From Adhaeribacter terrigena (GTDB lineage: Bacteria > Bacteroidota > Bacteroidia > Cytophagales > Hymenobacteraceae), in assembly GCF_016623615.1 (NCBI RefSeq), contig NZ_JAEHFX010000001.1, forward strand, positions 1 through 64,000: a DNA stretch of 64,000 nucleotides, given 5' to 3'. Position numbers and translations under genes: made by a program. Under the pieces are notes generated by a model. The model saw only the letters and a list, made by a program, of their open reading frames with translations. It was not told the DNA's origin and made no database searches. This document shows positions 8,398-17,422 of this stretch, piece after piece (position 1 is the stretch's first letter; each line of letters begins with the position of its first letter).

Positions 8398-9033
8398 TTA
8401 GCGTAAAAACGGATTTTCTCTTTTTTCTTCGCCCATGGTGGTGCTCGGTCCGTGGCCCGGATACACTTTTACATCTTCGGGCAGTACGAATAATTTGGTT
8501 TTAATACTTGATATGAGCGTATCGAAATCGCCGCCGGGCAGATCGGTGCGGCCAATGCTGCGCTGGAAAAGTACGTCGCCGGCGATCAGGTTTTTGCCTT
8601 TTTCGTCGTAGAAAACCACGTGGCCCGGCGCATGGCCCGGCGTGAAGATCACTTTAAGCTGGGTGTTGCCGAAAGAGACGGTATCGTTTTCCGCTAAAAA
8701 AGTGGCAGGCAATACTTCTTCGTAGTTGGTAAACCCGTAGCTTGGCGCATAAGCCGGAATCGCTTTCAGGGTCGGCAGATCAGCCTCGTGCATTTCCAGG
8801 CCCACGTTGTAGGTATCGGCTACAAATTTATTGCCCAGCACGTGATCGATGTGGCAGTGCGTGTTCAGCAGTTTTACCACTTTCAGGCCGTTGTCGGAAA
8901 TAAACTGCTTCAGCTTCGCTTTCTCGGCGGCATCGGAGCAACCCGGGTCTACAACTACGCATTCCTTGGTTTCGTCGTAGAGTAGGTAAGTATTTTCGGC
9001 AAAAGGGTTAAACGTAAGGCCCGTAACGGTCAT
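8398..9033 (-). CDS. MBL-fold metal-dependent hydrolase (glyoxalase II-like)
   Basis: The 211-residue product has the full set of metallo-beta-lactamase motifs: THCHIDH near residue 58, TPGHAPGH near 132, a lone aspartate in IAGDVLF, and YPGHGPSTT near the end. These bind two metal ions. The length and motif spacing match the small bacterial glyoxalase II-like hydrolases that probably act on thioesters in the cytosol; the exact substrate cannot be read from the sequence. It is the first gene of a probable unit with pssA and purS. A coding 29-bp element lies at 8675-8703 and specifies TFLAENDTVS. Confidence 0.85.
   Translation of the reverse strand: MTVTGLTFNPFAENTYLLYDETKECVVVDPGCSDAAEKAKLKQFISDNGLKVVKLLNTHCHIDHVLGNKFVADTYNVGLEMHEADLPTLKAIPAYAPSYGFTNYEEVLPATFLAENDTVSFGNTQLKVIFTPGHAPGHVVFYDEKGKNLIAGDVLFQRSIGRTDLPGGDFDTLISSIKTKLFVLPEDVKVYPGHGPSTTMGEEKRENPFLR
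8675..8703 (+). repeat. 29-bp element, coding copy in MBL hydrolase gene
   Basis: Blocks GAGACGGTA and AAAAAGT with a 13-nt spacer that keeps the inner TCGTTTT. It encodes T-F-L-A-E-N-D-T-V-S on the gene strand. Confidence 0.65.
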
Positions 9034-9217
9034 GGCAAAAGCATTTTAAATTGTTGCTGTAAAATTGCGTTAATATTTAGGCATTTCCAATTTCGGGGCG
9101 GGATTTGGGCTTGTCTAGTGGAAGAGATACATTAACAGTTTTGAAATATAAACATTTTGTTTTCTTGATCTCCTTTGTTTAACTTGGCTTTTCTGCTTGC
9201 TTCTTACCTTCTGCCCT

Positions 9218-10585
9218 ATGAAAAAGCTTCTGCTGACTTTTCTGGCTTTTCTATTTTTCTCTATAAGCTCTTCGGCACAAATGCTTTGGGATAAGATATA
9301 TGGCCCACCGCAAAGCCATGCATTTCTTTCCAGAATGATACTCCTTTCTAATGGTGACTATTTATTGGTAGGAAGGCAGGCATCGCCAATCTATACAACT
9401 TATGCTGTGCGCACTGATGCTAATGGAGATACTATCTGGACGCGTAAGTATACGCCATTGGGCTTGGCATTTTATCTGGTTAATGATGCAGTTGAAGATA
9501 GCGATGGAAATTTGATTTTAGTTGGAGGGGGGCATACAGGTAATCCAAATAATTATGATGGGTTTATCCTAAAGTTGGATGCCAAAGGCGATACAATTTG
9601 GATGAAAAAGACAGTTACGCCCCAATATGATAGTTATTCTGAAATCATAATTGGAGCTAATAATACTTGTCTTGTTAGTGCAATGGTTGGCGGGAGCAAT
9701 TTTTTGCAGAAGCTCCATAAGGACGGAACGGTTATTTGGAGCAAATCTTATGCATTTTCTCCGGGTAATATTGGTGGAGTAAATGGTTTAATTAAAGTGG
9801 CGAATGGCTATCTCATATTTATTGGATCACATTACAGCATAGGCCGCGTTAGGGCTGTACGCATTGATGAGAATGGGTTTGAGCTTTTTAGTTACATCAA
9901 TAAAGCTTGGCAAATATTTGACGTAGCTGCTGATCAGAAAAATAATTTTTTGGTCTGTGGTGCTGGAAGGTTATTTAAGTTTAATTCCCAAGGGGATACC
10001 TTATGGAGTATTAGTCCAAGAGTTGGAAATAAGATGATTTCAATCTTTTCTGCTAAGCCTACTGCCGATGGAAATTACATCGCTCTTTTTGACAGGAATA
10101 ACGGGAATGATCAGGATATAGGTTTAATGAAAGTTGCGCCAAACGGTACTGTTATTAAAGATACAGTGCTTTATCGTTTTAGATTTACTGAATATTCAAG
10201 TGATATTGTCGTAGATGCTAATGGCGACTATGTTTTTGCCGGTTGGGCTCAGGTAACAAATGGGCAAAACAGGTTCTTCCTAGCTAAACACCGCAAATGG
10301 AATCAGGTAATTGATATAGAAGAGAAAAAAGATGAAAAAGAACTGGTTTCAGGAACAAATCTATATCCAAATCCCGCCACCACCCACGCTACAATATCAA
10401 ATGAAGATTCTCTATCTGGAACATTTAAATTATATGATTTGCAAGGGAAAAAAATCTGGCAGGAAACGGTATCAAATAGTACTGAAAAAGTCATTCCATT
10501 ACAAAGCTTTTCCCGGGGAGTTTATATCCTGAAGTTCTATTCCGAAAAGGGTAGCAACTTTACTAGAAAAGTCGTGAAGCAGTAA
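9218..10585 (+). CDS. Secreted beta-propeller protein with T9SS sorting domain
   Basis: From ATG at 9218 (an in-frame TTG at 9197 is rejected because the signal peptide MKKLLLTFLAFLFFSISSSAQ starts here) the product is 455 residues. It contains repeated segments of the type GDTIW-x-K and DANGD, typical of bacterial propeller-like repeats. The C-terminus is a type A T9SS sorting domain: LYPNPATTHATISNE, then FKLYDLQGKKIWQE and RGVYILKFYSEKGSNFTRKVVKQ. It should be exported through the T9SS, losing the terminal domain. Its role is unknown. It stands alone and is followed by a terminator. A coding 29-bp element sits in the sorting domain at 10463-10491. Confidence 0.85.
   Translation: MKKLLLTFLAFLFFSISSSAQMLWDKIYGPPQSHAFLSRMILLSNGDYLLVGRQASPIYTTYAVRTDANGDTIWTRKYTPLGLAFYLVNDAVEDSDGNLILVGGGHTGNPNNYDGFILKLDAKGDTIWMKKTVTPQYDSYSEIIIGANNTCLVSAMVGGSNFLQKLHKDGTVIWSKSYAFSPGNIGGVNGLIKVANGYLIFIGSHYSIGRVRAVRIDENGFELFSYINKAWQIFDVAADQKNNFLVCGAGRLFKFNSQGDTLWSISPRVGNKMISIFSAKPTADGNYIALFDRNNGNDQDIGLMKVAPNGTVIKDTVLYRFRFTEYSSDIVVDANGDYVFAGWAQVTNGQNRFFLAKHRKWNQVIDIEEKKDEKELVSGTNLYPNPATTHATISNEDSLSGTFKLYDLQGKKIWQETVSNSTEKVIPLQSFSRGVYILKFYSEKGSNFTRKVVKQ
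10463..10491 (+). repeat. 29-bp element, coding copy in a T9SS sorting domain
   Basis: Blocks GAAACGGTA and AAAAAGT, 13 nt apart, encoding E-T-V-S-N-S-T-E-K-V. Confidence 0.65.
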
Positions 10586-10595
10586 GCCAACTCAC

Positions 10596-10634
10596 AAAAC
10601 CCTCACCGCTTCCGAAAACCTGTGAGGTTTTTTT
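10596..10634 (+). terminator. Terminator after the T9SS propeller gene
   Basis: AAAACC-CTCAC pairs with GTGAG-GTTTT around a loop, followed by a T run. It lies between convergent genes and could also serve the minus-strand NmrA gene, which ends at 10639. Confidence 0.75.
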
Positions 10635-10638
10635 ACAC

Positions 10639-11589
10639 TTATTCCAGCGGAATTTTCTTGCCGTTTTCCTGTAGCCACATTTCGAAATTCTGCAGTTCCG
10701 GGTTTAGTTCTTTGGCCAGCTGCACGTTGCGGGTTTTGGAAAATACGTCTTCAAAATCGCGGTAAAACTGGAACATATTGCCCAGGTCATCGGCCCCCGG
10801 AAAACCCAGGTTCCGGTACGTTTCCGGGGTAATTTCATGGTATTGCACTTCCTGCCCCAACGTTTTACTCAGCGCATCGGCCATCGCCTGGCAGGTTAGT
10901 AATTCGCCGGCAATGCCTACCGTTTTCCCGATCATTTCCGGGCCTTTTTTTAAAATACCGTACGCACATTTACCAATATCGGCAGCCGCAATGCCGGCCA
11001 GTTTTTTATCGCCCATCGGAAACGTGATCGTCAGTTTCCCGTCGTCGCCTCTTTTCGGCCCCATGCCAAAATAAAGCAGGTTTTCCCAGTAAAAAGTAGT
11101 GAGCAGAAACGTAACCGGCACGTCCAGATCGGTGAAAAAGTGGTTGGCTTCGCCTTTAGCATCGAAATGCGGTACTTTGTATTTGCCTTGCAGCGTCGGC
11201 ATGCGGTCATCATCCAGCGGCACGTATTGGCGCGTATCATCCAGCGTAGACCAGATCACGTGTTTTAAGTTGGCATCTTTGGCAGCCTGCGCCATGCTGC
11301 GGGCTTCGGCCAGTTCCTTTTCCGGCGAAAAATGCTCCCAGAAAAAAGTAACGAAATAAGCTCCGTAAGCGCCATCCAAAGCCCGCTGCATACTTTTTGG
11401 GTCGTCTATATCAGCCTGTATCAGTTCCGCGCCCAGTTCCGCCAGTGCTTTGGCTTTTTCAGAATCAGGGTTGCGGGTAACCGCCCTAACCGTAAATCCG
11501 CTGGCTTTATCCTGAAGAATAGCACGCGCCAGACCGCCACCCTGCGCACCGGTAGCGCCAAAAATTGTGATCACCTTTTTCTCCGACAT
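10639..11589 (-). CDS. NmrA-family NAD(P)-binding protein
   Basis: The 316-residue product opens with the Rossmann motif ITIFGATGAQGGGLARAIL (GxxGxxG near residue 10), followed by RAVTRNPDSEKAKALAELGAELIQADIDD, characteristic of NmrA/HSCARG-like short-chain reductase relatives. The usual catalytic Tyr-x3-Lys of active reductases is not evident, so it may be a redox sensor or a reductase of unknown substrate in the cytosol. It is transcribed alone. A weak match to the 29-bp element lies inside at 10898-10926. Confidence 0.85.
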   Translation of the reverse strand: MSEKKVITIFGATGAQGGGLARAILQDKASGFTVRAVTRNPDSEKAKALAELGAELIQADIDDPKSMQRALDGAYGAYFVTFFWEHFSPEKELAEARSMAQAAKDANLKHVIWSTLDDTRQYVPLDDDRMPTLQGKYKVPHFDAKGEANHFFTDLDVPVTFLLTTFYWENLLYFGMGPKRGDDGKLTITFPMGDKKLAGIAAADIGKCAYGILKKGPEMIGKTVGIAGELLTCQAMADALSKTLGQEVQYHEITPETYRNLGFPGADDLGNMFQFYRDFEDVFSKTRNVQLAKELNPELQNFEMWLQENGKKIPLE

Positions 11590-11701
11590 CGCTGTAGTGG
11601 TATGATTCAGGAATTTAAACAGTTCTGTCTGGCTATGGTTTTAAAAATTTCCCGAACGCCGCATTTTTTTGCCAGGAATGTAGCAGTCGTAATTCAATTC
11701 G

Positions 11702-11730
11702 AAAACGGTATGCTTTCAGCCTCAAAAAGT
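11702..11730 (+). repeat. 29-bp element, intergenic
   Basis: Perfect blocks AAAACGGTA and AAAAAGT with inner TGCTTTC. It lies between divergently transcribed genes, just upstream of a terminator-like hairpin. Confidence 0.8.
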
Positions 11731-11746
11731 AGGAACCCACTCGGTC

Positions 11747-11781
11747 AAACCTCCTAGGTCTTTTAAAGCTGGGAGGTTTTT
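11747..11781 (+). terminator. Terminator-like hairpin upstream of FAD oxidoreductase gene
   Basis: AAACCTCC pairs with GGAGGTTTT followed by T residues. No plus-strand gene precedes it, so it may block antisense or read-through transcription. Confidence 0.55.
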
Positions 11782-11850
11782 CTACTAAACTTTCTTTCCC
11801 ATAACTCCATATAAATTACCATATATTCAGCGGTTCTTTTAACTTGCCGT

Positions 11851-12927
11851 ATGCTTTACGATTTCCTGGTGGTGGGCCACGGCCTGGCGGGTGCCATTCT
11901 AGCGCAAACCTTAGAAAAACGCGGTCACAACGTGCTCGTGTTCGATTTTGAGAAAAATAATTCCGCTTCTAACGTCGCAGCCGGTCTGATCAATCCGGTG
12001 GCGGGCAAGCGTTTTGCTAAAAGCTGGCAGGCCGATGTGTTTATTCCTGCCGCCGAAGAATTTTACCGCAACCTCGAAACCGAACTGGGAACCACACTTT
12101 ACCACCAGAAACCCATCTTAAAGCTTTTTTCGAGCATCGAAGAACAAAATAACTGGATGGGTAAAAGCGCCGAAAACCAGTGGAATGAATACATCGAAGA
12201 AACCTACCCATCGCTGCCATTTTCCGAAACCGTAAACCAGGAACTCGGCGGCCTGAAAATTGCCAGAGGCGGGTTTGTAGAGCTCCGGAAAATGCTATCG
12301 TTTTTGCGTCAGAAACTCGGAACACAAAATAAAATCCGCTCCGGAACGTTTCAATTCAGCAACTTAAAGCTTACAGAAAACGGCATTCAGTACGAAGATA
12401 TCCGGGCCCGGCACCTGATCTTTTGCGAAGGCTGGCAGGCGGTCAATAATCCTTACTTTGGCTGGCTGCCCTTCAGCATCAATAAAGGCGAGGTTCTCGA
12501 TATTTCGGTGCAAAATTTTACTACCGGATGCATCTATAATAAAGGGGTTTACGTTGTGCCATTAGGGGAGGAAAGATGGAAAGTAGGGGCCACGTATAAC
12601 TGGCGCGAACCAAACGAATTGCCAACCGCAGAAGGCCGAGAAGAATTGCTGGGAAAGGTAAAACAACTGCTTAAAATTCCGGTGGAAGTTACCGGGCACC
12701 TGGCAGGAATAAGGCCGGCCACGCGCGACCGCAAACCGCTGATCGGTACGCACCCGGAAGTTTCGCAGCTCAGTATTTTTAACGGCATGGGCTCAAAAGG
12801 CGTACTCATGGCGCCGTTTTTAGCCGGGCAGTTTGCCGATGCTTTAGCCGGAAAGAGTGTACTCTGGCCCGAAGTTTCCATAGACCGCTACCGGAAGTTT
12901 TTTAATGAAAGCGAGCAAAAAGGATGA
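11851..12927 (+). CDS. FAD-dependent oxidoreductase (D-amino-acid oxidase family)
   Basis: The 358-residue protein has an N-terminal dinucleotide fold, YDFLVVGHGLAGAILAQTLEKRGHNVLVFD (GxGxxG near residue 9, Asp/Glu end of beta 2), followed by SNVAAGLINPVAGKR, the flavin-contacting segment of DAO-type enzymes. Near the C-terminus AGIRPATRDRKPLIGTHPE and FNGMGSKGVLMAPF are the second FAD-binding region. It should oxidise an amine or amino acid; the substrate is unknown. Its stop overlaps the start of the next gene (ATGA at 12924-12927), implying translational coupling to a large envelope protein, an unexpected pairing. Confidence 0.87.
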   Translation: MLYDFLVVGHGLAGAILAQTLEKRGHNVLVFDFEKNNSASNVAAGLINPVAGKRFAKSWQADVFIPAAEEFYRNLETELGTTLYHQKPILKLFSSIEEQNNWMGKSAENQWNEYIEETYPSLPFSETVNQELGGLKIARGGFVELRKMLSFLRQKLGTQNKIRSGTFQFSNLKLTENGIQYEDIRARHLIFCEGWQAVNNPYFGWLPFSINKGEVLDISVQNFTTGCIYNKGVYVVPLGEERWKVGATYNWREPNELPTAEGREELLGKVKQLLKIPVEVTGHLAGIRPATRDRKPLIGTHPEVSQLSIFNGMGSKGVLMAPFLAGQFADALAGKSVLWPEVSIDRYRKFFNESEQKG

Positions 12928-15900
12928 AAAATATAAGTAGCCGTTGCCTTGGATTGTTATTGTTTTTGCTGGCCTTCATGGGTTCGCAAACGGCGCAGGC
13001 ACAGGTGGCCGAAGAAGAATTTGGCCGCAACCGCATCCAGTACAAAGAGTTTAACTGGCAATATTACAGCACGCCCAATTTCGAGGTTTACTTTTATGCC
13101 GGCGGCAAAGAGCAGGCCCTGCGCGTAGCCGAATATTCCGAAAAAGAACTCAAGCGCATCACCAATCTCATCGGGTACTATCCGTATTCCAAGATCACGT
13201 TGCTGATCTATAATTCCGTTTCTGATCTGCGCCAAAGCAACATCGGCCTGAACGATGACCGTTACCAGACCGGCACCGATGCGCTTTTTCTCAAAAATAA
13301 GATCGAAATCCCGTTCGAAGAATCGCAGGTTAATTTTAAAAAGAACATTACCTACCGCCTGAGCCAGCAATTGCTCAACGATATGATGTATGGCGGCAGC
13401 CTGAAAGAAGTATTGCAAAGCAGTTATTTGCTCAAGTTGCCGGAGTGGTTCATCAGCGGGGTTTCGGCCTATTTAGCCGAAGGCTGGAGCGTGGAAATGG
13501 ACGGCTACATGCGCGATATGATAGAACGCACCGGCGGCAAACGCCCCGAAACGATCTTTCTCCGCGATCAGAAAATGGCCGGCCAGTCGGTCTGGAATTA
13601 CATTGCCGAACGCTACGGCTACACCTCCATTCAGAATATTCTCAACCTTACCCGCATAACCCGCGACATTGAAATAGGGATTTCCAGCAGCCTGAACGTT
13701 CCTTATAAAAAATTCATCCGCGATTGGAATACCCATTACCTGCAGATTAACACTTTACCCGATGCCGGTTTAACTGCCCTGACGGCTGACGATCAGGTAA
13801 ACGGTACCAACTGGCGCGGCCGCAAATTCTCGCAGGTTACTTTCAGCCCCGATGGCAGCCAGCTGGCTTATGTGCAGAACGATGGCGGCCGTTATAAAGT
13901 AGTGGTGCGCAACATGGCTACGGGCAAACAAAAAACGGTGCGCCGCGGCGGCTATAAAACCCCGGATCAGAAAGTAAACTATAATTTGCCGCTCGTGGCC
14001 TGGCGTACCAAAAACCAGCTAAGCGTTGTGGAAGAAAAGAAAGGCCGGTTAGTGCTGGCTGGCCTGAATTTAGCCGGCGGAAAACCGGCCGTTACCAATC
14101 TGAGCCAGTTTTCGGCCGTAAACAGCCTTCGCTATTCCGACGATGGGAAATTGCTGGTAATGAGCGCCGTGAAGAACGGGTATTCCGATCTGTTCCTGTT
14201 CAGAAATATGCGCCAGCCCGAACAGATCACCAACGACGTTTTCGATGACCGGCAACCGGTTTTTATGAAAGGCAGCAACACCATTGCCTTTGCCTCTAAC
14301 CGCTGGCTCGATTCTCTGGGGCCGGTTACGGGCAGCTTCGATAAAACCGTCGATAACTTCGATATCTTCCTGTACTTTCCCGATAAAAATACCTACCGTT
14401 TCCGGCAGATCACGTCTACCATTTCTAACGAAACATTTCCGGTAGCGGTAGAGAACGGGTTTTTATACCTGAGTGAAGAAAGTGGCATCAGAAGCGTGCA
14501 CCGCTACGATTTTGCCGCCGGTTTACAAGGCCGTATTTCCGGTTTCCTGCAAAACATAGAGGCTTACGACTATAATCAGAATACCGGCAACCTGGCGTTT
14601 ACCGCTACTTCGCGCGCGCGCCAGAATGTTTACCTGGCTAAGAATTTTGCCGGAAACGGTATAGAAAGTGACTTCAAAACGGTGCGCCAGGAAACCCTGG
14701 AAGCCCGTAGCCGCCAGCCGATCATTCGCGAAACAGTAAAGAAAATTGTGCCCCAACCCGATACCACTTCGGCTAAACCTAAAAACAACGGCACAATTAA
14801 TATAAAAGATTACCAGTTCGATACCCAGACGCAGGCCAAAGCGCCGGTGGAAGCGCCCAAAGCGGTGATCAGAACCACGCAGCCGCAACCCGAAGCGCTG
14901 CAGATCACCGGCCCGTATAAATATGACCTGCGCTTCGGCATCGATAACCTGGTTTCTTCTATTTACCAGGATAACCTGATGGGTTTTGGTTTGGTAGGTC
15001 AGGTAAATATGTCGGACCTGATGGAAGACCACCGCATAAGAGGTGGCGTTTTTGCCGTAACCGATCTGCGCACCAGTAATTTTTACGCCGAATACCAGAA
15101 CCTGCGCAAACGTTACGATTATAAACTTTCTTACCGCAAGCAAACCATTTTTACGCAGGTAGGCTCTAATTTCTACCGGTATTCGCGCCACGAAGTGAAG
15201 CCTACGGTTAGTTACCCGCTTACCCACAGCCTGAGCGTGCGCGGCATTCCGCAGTTTGTAAGTACCCGCCGCACCACCGTAACCGATGTGGCCGCCCGCG
15301 ATAGCGTGATCGATTTCGGGGGCATGTCAGCCGAGCTGGTGTTCGATAACTCGATTATTACGGGCGTGAATATGTTTGAAGGCACGCGCATGAAAATTGG
15401 TATTACCGGCTTGAAAGGGCTGAACAATTCGGCCGAAAACTTCAATAAATTCTATGCCGATCTGCGCCACTACCAGAAAGTGCATAAGCAGATCATTTTT
15501 GCCAACCGCGTTAGCTTCGGGGCTTTCTTCGGAAAAGCTGAAAAGCAGTTTCTGCTCGGCGGCATGGATAACTGGCTGTTTGCACCCGGCGACCCGCTCC
15601 GCGACAGTTTCGCCGGCATTCCGTCGGCGCCGGATGTGTTCTTCCTGCAATTTGCCACCCCTATGCGCGGTTTCCGGTTTAACGAACGCCAGGGGCCTAA
15701 ATATTTGCTTTACAACGCCGAACTTCGTGTGCCGATCGTGCAGTATTTATTCCGTTCGCCGGTTTATTCAGGCTTCTTTAATAACCTGCAGCTAACCACC
15801 TTCTTCGATGCCGGTACGGCCTACGCAGGCAGCAATCCGTTCAACCGCAATAACTCTTTCAATACCCAGATAAAAGGCGGGAACGGTAACCCGTTCGAAG

Positions 15901-16061
15901 CAACGGTTATTAACTTCCGGAATCCGTTCCTAATAGGTTATGGTTTTGGCGCGCGCACTACTTTGTTAGGCGTTTACGGCAAACTCGATGTGGCCTGGAG
16001 CCAGGAAGACGGTCAGGAGCACGGACCGAGGTTTCACTTTACGATGGGCTACGATTTCTAA
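12924..16061 (+). CDS. Three-part envelope protein: peptidase-MA-like, TolB-like propeller, outer-membrane barrel
   Basis: The 1045-residue product has a signal peptide (to about residue 27, ending AQAQ). Residues 40-280 resemble the peptidase MA-like fold (YYSTPNFEVYFYAGGKEQALRVAEY, LPEWFISGVSAYLAEGWS), but no HExxH zinc motif is present. Residues about 295-590 hold TolB/WD40-like blades (FSPDGSQLAYV, RYSDDGKLLVMSAV, NTIAFASNRW). From about 665 (YKYDLRFGIDNLVSSIYQDN) to the end it looks like a BamA-type outer-membrane barrel, closing with an aromatic terminal strand (RFHFTMGYDF). It is coupled to the FAD oxidoreductase upstream and abuts the serine hydrolase downstream. Function is unknown; assembly or anchoring at the outer membrane is a guess. 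Confidence 0.8.
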   Translation: MKNISSRCLGLLLFLLAFMGSQTAQAQVAEEEFGRNRIQYKEFNWQYYSTPNFEVYFYAGGKEQALRVAEYSEKELKRITNLIGYYPYSKITLLIYNSVSDLRQSNIGLNDDRYQTGTDALFLKNKIEIPFEESQVNFKKNITYRLSQQLLNDMMYGGSLKEVLQSSYLLKLPEWFISGVSAYLAEGWSVEMDGYMRDMIERTGGKRPETIFLRDQKMAGQSVWNYIAERYGYTSIQNILNLTRITRDIEIGISSSLNVPYKKFIRDWNTHYLQINTLPDAGLTALTADDQVNGTNWRGRKFSQVTFSPDGSQLAYVQNDGGRYKVVVRNMATGKQKTVRRGGYKTPDQKVNYNLPLVAWRTKNQLSVVEEKKGRLVLAGLNLAGGKPAVTNLSQFSAVNSLRYSDDGKLLVMSAVKNGYSDLFLFRNMRQPEQITNDVFDDRQPVFMKGSNTIAFASNRWLDSLGPVTGSFDKTVDNFDIFLYFPDKNTYRFRQITSTISNETFPVAVENGFLYLSEESGIRSVHRYDFAAGLQGRISGFLQNIEAYDYNQNTGNLAFTATSRARQNVYLAKNFAGNGIESDFKTVRQETLEARSRQPIIRETVKKIVPQPDTTSAKPKNNGTINIKDYQFDTQTQAKAPVEAPKAVIRTTQPQPEALQITGPYKYDLRFGIDNLVSSIYQDNLMGFGLVGQVNMSDLMEDHRIRGGVFAVTDLRTSNFYAEYQNLRKRYDYKLSYRKQTIFTQVGSNFYRYSRHEVKPTVSYPLTHSLSVRGIPQFVSTRRTTVTDVAARDSVIDFGGMSAELVFDNSIITGVNMFEGTRMKIGITGLKGLNNSAENFNKFYADLRHYQKVHKQIIFANRVSFGAFFGKAEKQFLLGGMDNWLFAPGDPLRDSFAGIPSAPDVFFLQFATPMRGFRFNERQGPKYLLYNAELRVPIVQYLFRSPVYSGFFNNLQLTTFFDAGTAYAGSNPFNRNNSFNTQIKGGNGNPFEATVINFRNPFLIGYGFGARTTLLGVYGKLDVAWSQEDGQEHGPRFHFTMGYDF
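14374..14402 (-). repeat. 29-bp element, degenerate coding copy
   Basis: Blocks ACTTTCC and TACCGTTTC, 13 nt apart, within the codons for YFPDKNTYRF. Confidence 0.45.
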
Positions 16062-17210
16062 ATGCAGCGCAAAAACAAACGAATCTTAACAGGTACCATT
16101 GCGGCAGTAGCTTTAGGCGCTGCCGCAATTTATTTTTCGGGCAAAACCTACGTTTACCGGGCATTATACTACAATTTTGCCGGCATAGACGATAACCGCA
16201 TTTTCGAAGAACGCCTTATTCCGGCCGCAGATCCGCAACCCTGGCCTGTGGGCAGCAATTACAACCGCAAACCGCTGCCCGGCGAGTTCAACTACAACCT
16301 GCAGGAACTGGAAACGGCGGCTTTTCTGGTGATCTGCCACGATTCTATCCGGCAGGAACATTACTGGAACGGTTACGGGCCGCAATCGAAGACCAATTCT
16401 TTTTCGGTAGCCAAAAGCGTGGTGAGCATGCTGGTGGGTGTGGCTTTAAAAGAAGGCAGGATCAAAAGCTTGGATCAGCCCGTTTCGGAGTTTCTGCCGG
16501 AATTTAAAAACGGCGGGAAAGAGAAAATTACCATCCGCCATTTACTCGCTATGAGTTCCGGCCTGGATTGGGATGAATCGTACAGCAACCCGCTTTCCAT
16601 GACCACCGAAGCGTATTACGGCCAAGACCTGAAAGCGCTGATAAACCGGCAGGAAGTAGAAACCGATCCCGGTAAAACGTTTCATTATAAAAGCGGTAAT
16701 ACGCAAATTCTGGCAATGGTTTTAGAAGCGGCCGCCGGTCAGAAGCTTGCCGACTACGCTGCCACGCGCCTTTGGCAACCGCTCGGCGCCGAACAAACCG
16801 CCGAATGGAGCCTCGATAAAGAAAACGGTACCGAAAAAGCGTATTGCTGCCTGTATTCCAACGCCCGCGATTTTGCCCGCCTCGGCCAGCTTTACCTCAA
16901 AAACGGCATCTGGAAAGGTGATACGATCATCGATCCGGCTTATGTTCAGGAATCGCTTACCCCCACCGGTTTAAAAGACGAACTTACCGGCGCCAAGGGT
17001 GATTTCTATGGTTACCACTGGTGGCTTATTCCGAATTATAAAAATTTTAAGGCATTCTACGCCCGCGGCATTTTAGGGCAGTATATTATTGTAATTCCTG
17101 AAAAAGAAATGGTAATCGTGCGGCTCGGTGAAAAGCGCGGCCAGAAAAAAGGCATGCACCTGCAGGATGTTTACGATCTGATCGATGCCGGTTTAGGAGT
17201 TTGCAAATAA
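16062..17210 (+). CDS. Serine hydrolase, class C beta-lactamase family
   Basis: The 382-residue product has an N-terminal membrane segment or uncleaved signal (ILTGTIAAVALGAAAIYF). The active-site serine lies in SVAK (Ser115, Lys118) and the second motif in YKSGN (Tyr209 to Asn213), the order expected of penicillin-binding-protein-like esterases and peptidases. It starts directly after the stop of the barrel protein (TAA then ATG) and so is the third gene of that unit. It probably acts in the periplasm on a peptide or ester; a true beta-lactamase is less likely given the family. Three tandem 29-bp elements begin right at its stop codon. Confidence 0.87.
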   Translation: MQRKNKRILTGTIAAVALGAAAIYFSGKTYVYRALYYNFAGIDDNRIFEERLIPAADPQPWPVGSNYNRKPLPGEFNYNLQELETAAFLVICHDSIRQEHYWNGYGPQSKTNSFSVAKSVVSMLVGVALKEGRIKSLDQPVSEFLPEFKNGGKEKITIRHLLAMSSGLDWDESYSNPLSMTTEAYYGQDLKALINRQEVETDPGKTFHYKSGNTQILAMVLEAAAGQKLADYAATRLWQPLGAEQTAEWSLDKENGTEKAYCCLYSNARDFARLGQLYLKNGIWKGDTIIDPAYVQESLTPTGLKDELTGAKGDFYGYHWWLIPNYKNFKAFYARGILGQYIIVIPEKEMVIVRLGEKRGQKKGMHLQDVYDLIDAGLGVCK

Positions 17211-17305
17211 AATACGGTAGGGTTTTGGGTTGAAAAACGCAGTAAAACGGTAGGGTTTTGAGGTTGGAAAAGTATAAAAACGCTATGGTTTTGAGCGTAA
17301 AAACT
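17211..17305 (+). repeat. Three tandem copies of the 29-bp element
   Basis: Copies at 17211-17239, 17244-17273 and 17277-17305 all point the same way, with cores 33 nt apart. The middle copy has a 14-nt spacer. They start directly after the stop codon of the serine hydrolase gene, and the cores are CGGTAGGG, CGGTAGGG and CGCTATGG. Confidence 0.85.
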
Positions 17306-17398
17306 GAAGGTTTAGCAAAAAAAAAACTGTGTCTGGCACAGGTGACGCTTTCGCCTAACACTTGCGCCGGTTAAATTCAAATAGCTTCGGAATGGCTT

Positions 17399-17422
17399 AA
17401 AACCAGCTCTTATCTGGTTTTT
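17399..17422 (-). terminator. Terminator overlapping the alpha/beta hydrolase stop codon
   Basis: On the minus strand AAAACCAG and CTGGTTTT form a stem whose loop contains the TAA stop codon of the hydrolase gene. Confidence 0.55.

Noticed and set aside
10140-10168. Further element-like match in the T9SS propeller gene
   Set aside because: CAAACGGTA is present but the A tract at the required distance is missing (TACAGTG).
14523-15227. Long antisense open frame within the barrel-propeller gene
   Set aside because: Shadow of a well-supported gene; its translation shows no family features and the codon pattern fits the plus strand.
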